Shown one piece after another: positions 60,678 to 64,000 of a stretch of DNA of 64,000 nt (positions are counted from its first letter, which is position 1; every line of letters begins with the position of its first letter). The position numbers and the translations under genes were made by a program. Source of the DNA: Hyphomicrobiales bacterium (lineage in GTDB: Bacteria; Pseudomonadota; Alphaproteobacteria; Rhizobiales; Rhizobiaceae); the NCBI GenBank assembly GCA_900472295.1, contig UCIA01000029.1, positions 1-64,000 of the forward strand. The letters are read 5' to 3'. The notes under the pieces are model-generated. The model was not told where the DNA came from, did not search any database, and saw only the letters and a program-made list of their open reading frames with translations.

Positions 60678-61481
60678 ATGCACGAAAAAGAGCGCCACAG
60701 GATCATTCTGTCCGCCGTCCAGGAAAAGCCTGTGGTGACGGTGCAGGAGATGGTCGACCTGACGGACTCCTCCGAGGCGACGATCCGGCGCGATATAGCG
60801 GCACTGCACGTGCAAAAGCGCCTGCGCCGGGTGCGCGGCGGCGCCGAGGCGATCTCGCCACCGCAGTTCATCGGTCTCGCCGGCCGGCCCTTTTCCGTCA
60901 ACGAAACGCTCAATGCCTCGCAGAAGCGCGCGATTGCGCGCGAAGCGGTCGAGTTGTGCAAGGACGGCGAGCCGATCATCATCAATGGCGGCACCACCAC
61001 CTTCCAGATGGTGCATTTCCTGACCGGCCGCCGCATGCCGATCTTCACCAATTCGTTCCCGATCGCCGAGCATCTGCTGAAGCACTCGAAGAACACGGTG
61101 ATGCTGTCGGGCGGCACCATCTACCGCGAGCAGAACATCATCCTGTCGCCCTTCGACAATGACGTGACGCGCAATTTCTATGCGCGCCGCATGTTCATGG
61201 GTGCGCAGGGGCTCGGCCCGCTCGGCCTGATGGAAGGCGATCCGCTGCTGATCCAGGCGGAGCAGAAACTGATCGACCAGGCCGACGAACTGGTGGTGCT
61301 GGTCGATTCCTCGAAATTCCGCCAGCGCTCCAGCCTGATCCTGTGCGGGCTCAAGCGTATCGCCACCGTCATCACCGATGACGGCATCGAGGATCGCGAA
61401 GCCAACATGCTGGAAACCGCGGGGGTGACGCTGATCGTCGCCCGCAAATCGGCAAAGGAAGAATCTTCACTGCAGGCCTGA
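60678..61481 (+). CDS. rhaR: DeoR-family regulator of rhamnose genes
   Basis: A 267-residue repressor/activator. The N-terminal helix-turn-helix (VTVQEMVDLTDSSEATIRRDIAALHVQKRLRRVRGGAEA) is the DeoR signature, and the C-terminal sugar-phosphate sensor has INGGTTTFQMVHFL, MLSGG and LVDSSKF. GGGAGGAACC lies ahead of the ATG at 60678; a longer frame from 60657 is unlikely. In Rhizobium the homologue controls rhaDI and rhaRSTPQUK. Confidence 0.93.
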   Translation: MHEKERHRIILSAVQEKPVVTVQEMVDLTDSSEATIRRDIAALHVQKRLRRVRGGAEAISPPQFIGLAGRPFSVNETLNASQKRAIAREAVELCKDGEPIIINGGTTTFQMVHFLTGRRMPIFTNSFPIAEHLLKHSKNTVMLSGGTIYREQNIILSPFDNDVTRNFYARRMFMGAQGLGPLGLMEGDPLLIQAEQKLIDQADELVVLVDSSKFRQRSSLILCGLKRIATVITDDGIEDREANMLETAGVTLIVARKSAKEESSLQA

Positions 61482-61529
61482 GACCAGCCGCAGCGACGAT
61501 GGAATGCAACGCTCAAGGGAGGAAATACG

Positions 61530-62525
61530 ATGAGCTTTTTGAAGAAATTGATGGTGACGGCCGCATTCTCGGCCGCCATGTTCGTGAACGCCGCCTATGC
61601 CGAAAACGTCAAGATCGCGCTGGTGGTGAAGTCGCTCGGCAACGGCTTCTTCGACGCCGCCAACAAGGGCGCTGAAGAGGCGGCCAAGGAACTCGGCGGT
61701 GTCGACATCATCTACACCGGCCCGACCAAGGCGACCGCCGAAGCGCAGATCGAAGTGGTCAACTCGCTGATCGCGCAGAAGGTCAGCGCCATCGCCATTT
61801 CGGCCAATGACGCCGATGCGCTGGTGCCGGTGCTGAAGAAGGCGATGGAGCGCGGCATCACCGTCATCTCGTGGGATTCGGGCGTTGCCAAGGAAGGCCG
61901 GCAGCTTCACCTCAACCCGTCCGACACCGGCCTGATCGGCGAGACCATCATCAAGCTTGCCGCCGACTATCTGCCGGAAGGCGGCGAAGTTGCCATCCTG
62001 TCGGCTTCGTCCACGGCGACCAACCAGAACGCCTGGATCGACGCGGCCAAGAAAGTCCTGCCGGAGAAATTCCCCAAGATCAAACTCGTCGCCACCGTCT
62101 ATGGCGATGACGATTCGGCCAAGAGCACCGACGAAGCCAAGGGCCTGCTGAAATCCTATCCGAACCTCAAGGCGATCATCGCGCCGACCACCGTCGGCGT
62201 CGTCGCCGCCGCCCAGGTCGTCACCGATGCGAATTTGATCGGCAAGGTCAATGTCACGGGTCTGGCGCTGCCGTCCGAGTTCAAGAAGTTCATCGACAAC
62301 GGCTCCAGCCAGGCGGTTGCCCTGTGGAACCCGATCGACCTCGGCTACTCCGCCGTCTACCTCGCCCATGATCTGGCGGTGAAGAAGGAAGAAGCCAAGC
62401 CCGGCGCCACGCTGTCGATCGGCCGTGTCGGCAAGGTGACGCTCGACGACTCGAACTCGGCTGCGATGGCTCCGCCTTTCCAGTTCGACAAGACCAACAT
62501 CGAAAAGTTCTCCAAGATCTATTGA
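61530..62525 (+). CDS. rhaS: Rhamnose ABC transporter substrate-binding protein
   Basis: A 331-residue periplasmic binding protein of the RbsB type. A signal peptide (LMVTAAFSAAMFVNAAYA) precedes KIALVVKSLGNGFFDAANKGAEEAAKELGG. Conserved VVNSLIAQKVSAIAISANDADALVPVLKKA and VISWDSGV line the sugar cleft. GGGAGGA lies ahead of the ATG. It delivers L-rhamnose to RhaT and the permeases beyond the window. Confidence 0.95.
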   Translation: MSFLKKLMVTAAFSAAMFVNAAYAENVKIALVVKSLGNGFFDAANKGAEEAAKELGGVDIIYTGPTKATAEAQIEVVNSLIAQKVSAIAISANDADALVPVLKKAMERGITVISWDSGVAKEGRQLHLNPSDTGLIGETIIKLAADYLPEGGEVAILSASSTATNQNAWIDAAKKVLPEKFPKIKLVATVYGDDDSAKSTDEAKGLLKSYPNLKAIIAPTTVGVVAAAQVVTDANLIGKVNVTGLALPSEFKKFIDNGSSQAVALWNPIDLGYSAVYLAHDLAVKKEEAKPGATLSIGRVGKVTLDDSNSAAMAPPFQFDKTNIEKFSKIY

Positions 62526-62538
62526 TCTGGAGCGCCAG

Positions 62539-62701
62539 TACCCTCCCCCTTGTGGGGAGGGTCGGCGAGGCCGTGTTGCGAAGCAAAACCGGCGAGACGG
62601 GGTGGGGGTGGCGACATCTCCATGTGCCAGGACCTTGATATGCTAGTTGACCCCCACCCCGCCCACGATGTTCGCGACCCTCCCCACAAGGGGGAGGGTA
62701 A
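62539..62701. repeat. Palindromic element spanning the rhaS-rhaT junction and the start of rhaT
   Basis: TACCCTCCCCCTTGTGGGGA (start of a 25-base left arm, 62539-62563) is the reverse complement of the right arm ending at 62701. Pairing resumes inside with GGGGTGGGGGT/ACCCCCACCCC. The rhaT start codon at 62640 and its first 20 codons lie in the right half. Confidence 0.88.
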
Positions 62702-64000
62702 AGCACGCCTGACGCTGTCCGGCGTCTCCAAAAACTTTCCCGGCGTGCGCGCGCTGCACAATGTCAGCCTCTCTCTTTATCCCGGTGAGGTGACGGCGCT
62801 GATCGGCGAAAACGGCGCCGGCAAGTCGACGCTGGTCAAGATCATGACCGGCATCTACCAACCGGATGCGGGCACGATCAGCATTGACGGCCAGGCCGTC
62901 ACTCTGCCCAGCGCACACGCGGCCTTCGGCCATGGCGTCACCGCCATCCATCAGGAAACCGTGCTGTTCGACGATTTGAGCGTCGCCGAAAACATCTTTC
63001 TCGGCCACGCGCCGCGTTCTCGCTTCGGCACCATCGACTGGCGCACCATGCGCAAGAATGCGCGCGAAGTGCTCGACACCATGCATGCCGGCCATATCGA
63101 CGCCGATGCACGGCTGAAAGACCTCGGCATCGCCAACAAACATCTTGTTGCGGTTGCTCGCGCGATGTCGATCGACGCGCAGATCGTCATCATGGATGAG
63201 CCGACCGCAGCGCTTTCAATGAAGGAGATCGAGGAGCTTTTTCTGCTCATCGAATTCCTCAAGGAGGAAGGCAAGGCGATCCTGTTCATCAGCCACAAGT
63301 TCGACGAGATTTATCGGATCGCCGATCGCTACACGGTGTTCCGTGACGGCGAGATGGTCGGCGAAGGCCTGATCAAGGACGCCGGCCAGAGCCAGATCGT
63401 GCGCATGATGGTCGGCCGCTCGGTCGACCACATTTTTCCGCAGCGCAAGGCCGAGATCGGCGCGCCGGTGCTGTCGGTATCCGGCCTGTCACACCCGACC
63501 GAGTTCAACGACATCGGCTTCGAACTGCACAAGGGTGAGATCCTCGGCTTCTACGGCCTGGTCGGCGCCGGACGCAGCGAAGTGATGCAGGCGATCTCGG
63601 GCATTACCCGCACGAGCGGCGGCACAATCACTTTGGAAGGCAAGGCTATCGTGCCGAAATCGGCGGCGGATTCCATCGAAGCCGGCATCGTCTACGTGCC
63701 GGAAGAACGCGGCAAGCAGGGCGTGGTGATCGGCCTGCCGATCTTCCAGAACGTCTCGCTGCCTTCGCTCAAGCGCACCTCCAAATCCGGGCTGCTGCGA
63801 TTGTCGGAAGAGTTCGCGCTCGCCCGCTCCTACACCGAGCGGCTCGACCTGCGCGCCTCTTCGCTCAGCCAGGACGTCGGCACGCTGTCGGGCGGCAACC
63901 AGCAGAAGATCGTCATCGCCAAATGGCTGGCGACCGCGCCCAAGGTGATCATCCTGGACGAGCCGACCAAGGGCATCGATATCGGCTCCAAGGCCGCCGT
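62640..64000 (+). CDS. rhaT: Rhamnose ABC transporter ATP-binding protein (partial, runs off window)
   Basis: The frame starts at ATG 62640 (AGGA seven bases ahead) and remains open to the window end (453 codons, incomplete). After 23 residues encoded by the repeat comes LTLSGVSKNFPGVRALHNVS, the normal start of a sugar ABC ATPase. Domain 1 has Walker A GENGAGKST and Walker B IVIMDEPTAAL, but its signature reads LGIANKHLVAVARA rather than LSxGxxQ. Domain 2 has an altered Walker A region GLVGAGRSEV, an intact LSGGNQQKIVIAKW and VIILDEPTKGID. Two domains in one chain are typical of RbsA/RhaT. Confidence 0.93.
   Translation, partial: MLVDPHPAHDVRDPPHKGEGKARLTLSGVSKNFPGVRALHNVSLSLYPGEVTALIGENGAGKSTLVKIMTGIYQPDAGTISIDGQAVTLPSAHAAFGHGVTAIHQETVLFDDLSVAENIFLGHAPRSRFGTIDWRTMRKNAREVLDTMHAGHIDADARLKDLGIANKHLVAVARAMSIDAQIVIMDEPTAALSMKEIEELFLLIEFLKEEGKAILFISHKFDEIYRIADRYTVFRDGEMVGEGLIKDAGQSQIVRMMVGRSVDHIFPQRKAEIGAPVLSVSGLSHPTEFNDIGFELHKGEILGFYGLVGAGRSEVMQAISGITRTSGGTITLEGKAIVPKSAADSIEAGIVYVPEERGKQGVVIGLPIFQNVSLPSLKRTSKSGLLRLSEEFALARSYTERLDLRASSLSQDVGTLSGGNQQKIVIAKWLATAPKVIILDEPTKGIDIGSKAA

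Overview
The window looks like chromosome of a GC-rich alphaproteobacterium of the order Hyphomicrobiales, most likely Mesorhizobium or a close relative. The reasons are the zwf-pgl-edd operon, the block murA/DUF2948/hisD/UPF0262/LMW phosphatase/infA/maf/yacG/tRNA-Phe, a dctA-dctBD locus of rhizobial layout, the rhizobial type of rhamnose cluster (rhaDI divergent from rhaRST), a DUF768 protein (a family I associate with Mesorhizobium), and many rhizobial palindromic intergenic repeats. I saw no phage, insertion sequence, plasmid origin or CRISPR array.

Layout. 1-11.5 kb: an FAD amine oxidase behind an 8-bp tandem repeat, an SH3 protein, a short-chain dehydrogenase, the Entner-Doudoroff operon zwf-pgl-edd, an exported VWA protein, a GlxA-type regulator and folD. 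11.7-24 kb: a surface-polysaccharide locus (Wzz-like protein, flippase, four transferase-like genes, an O-antigen-ligase/polymerase-like protein), interrupted at 15.5-18.4 kb by a compact arsR-AHSA1-MFS-DUF417 operon with a large palindromic operator. 24-39 kb: proC, a metallo-beta-lactamase-fold protein with a degenerate metal motif, vapBC, a SAF-domain oxidoreductase, a Tat-exported multicopper oxidase, a 1290-residue exported caspase/TPR protein, an SDR, an aldehyde dehydrogenase and a TPR protein. 39-46 kb: housekeeping block with tRNA-Thr and tRNA-Phe. 46-51 kb: small accessory genes, including a 32-codon gene whose product carries a RiPP (lasso-type) leader motif, next to a DUF768 gene. 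49.8-54.6 kb: C4-dicarboxylate uptake, with a sigma-54 promoter and two DctD-like sites between dctA and dctBD. 55-64 kb: gamma-glutamyltransferase, then L-rhamnose catabolism and transport, running off the right edge inside rhaT.

How the genes work together. zwf, pgl and edd convert glucose-6-phosphate to KDG-6-phosphate. DctB and DctD sense dicarboxylates and switch on dctA. RhaR sits between rhaDI (isomerase, aldolase/dehydrogenase) and the rhaST uptake genes and probably controls both arms. The polysaccharide genes would assemble, flip, polymerise and export a surface glycan.

Most unusual points: the orphan RiPP-like precursor at 47910-48008; rhaT, whose start codon and first codons lie in a palindromic repeat; the LMW phosphatase gene that lacks any usual start codon; the caspase-TPR protein; and the metallo-beta-lactamase-fold protein that has lost its metal-ligand histidines. 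Start sites were chosen from ribosome-binding sites and family length, so several differ from the longest open frame.
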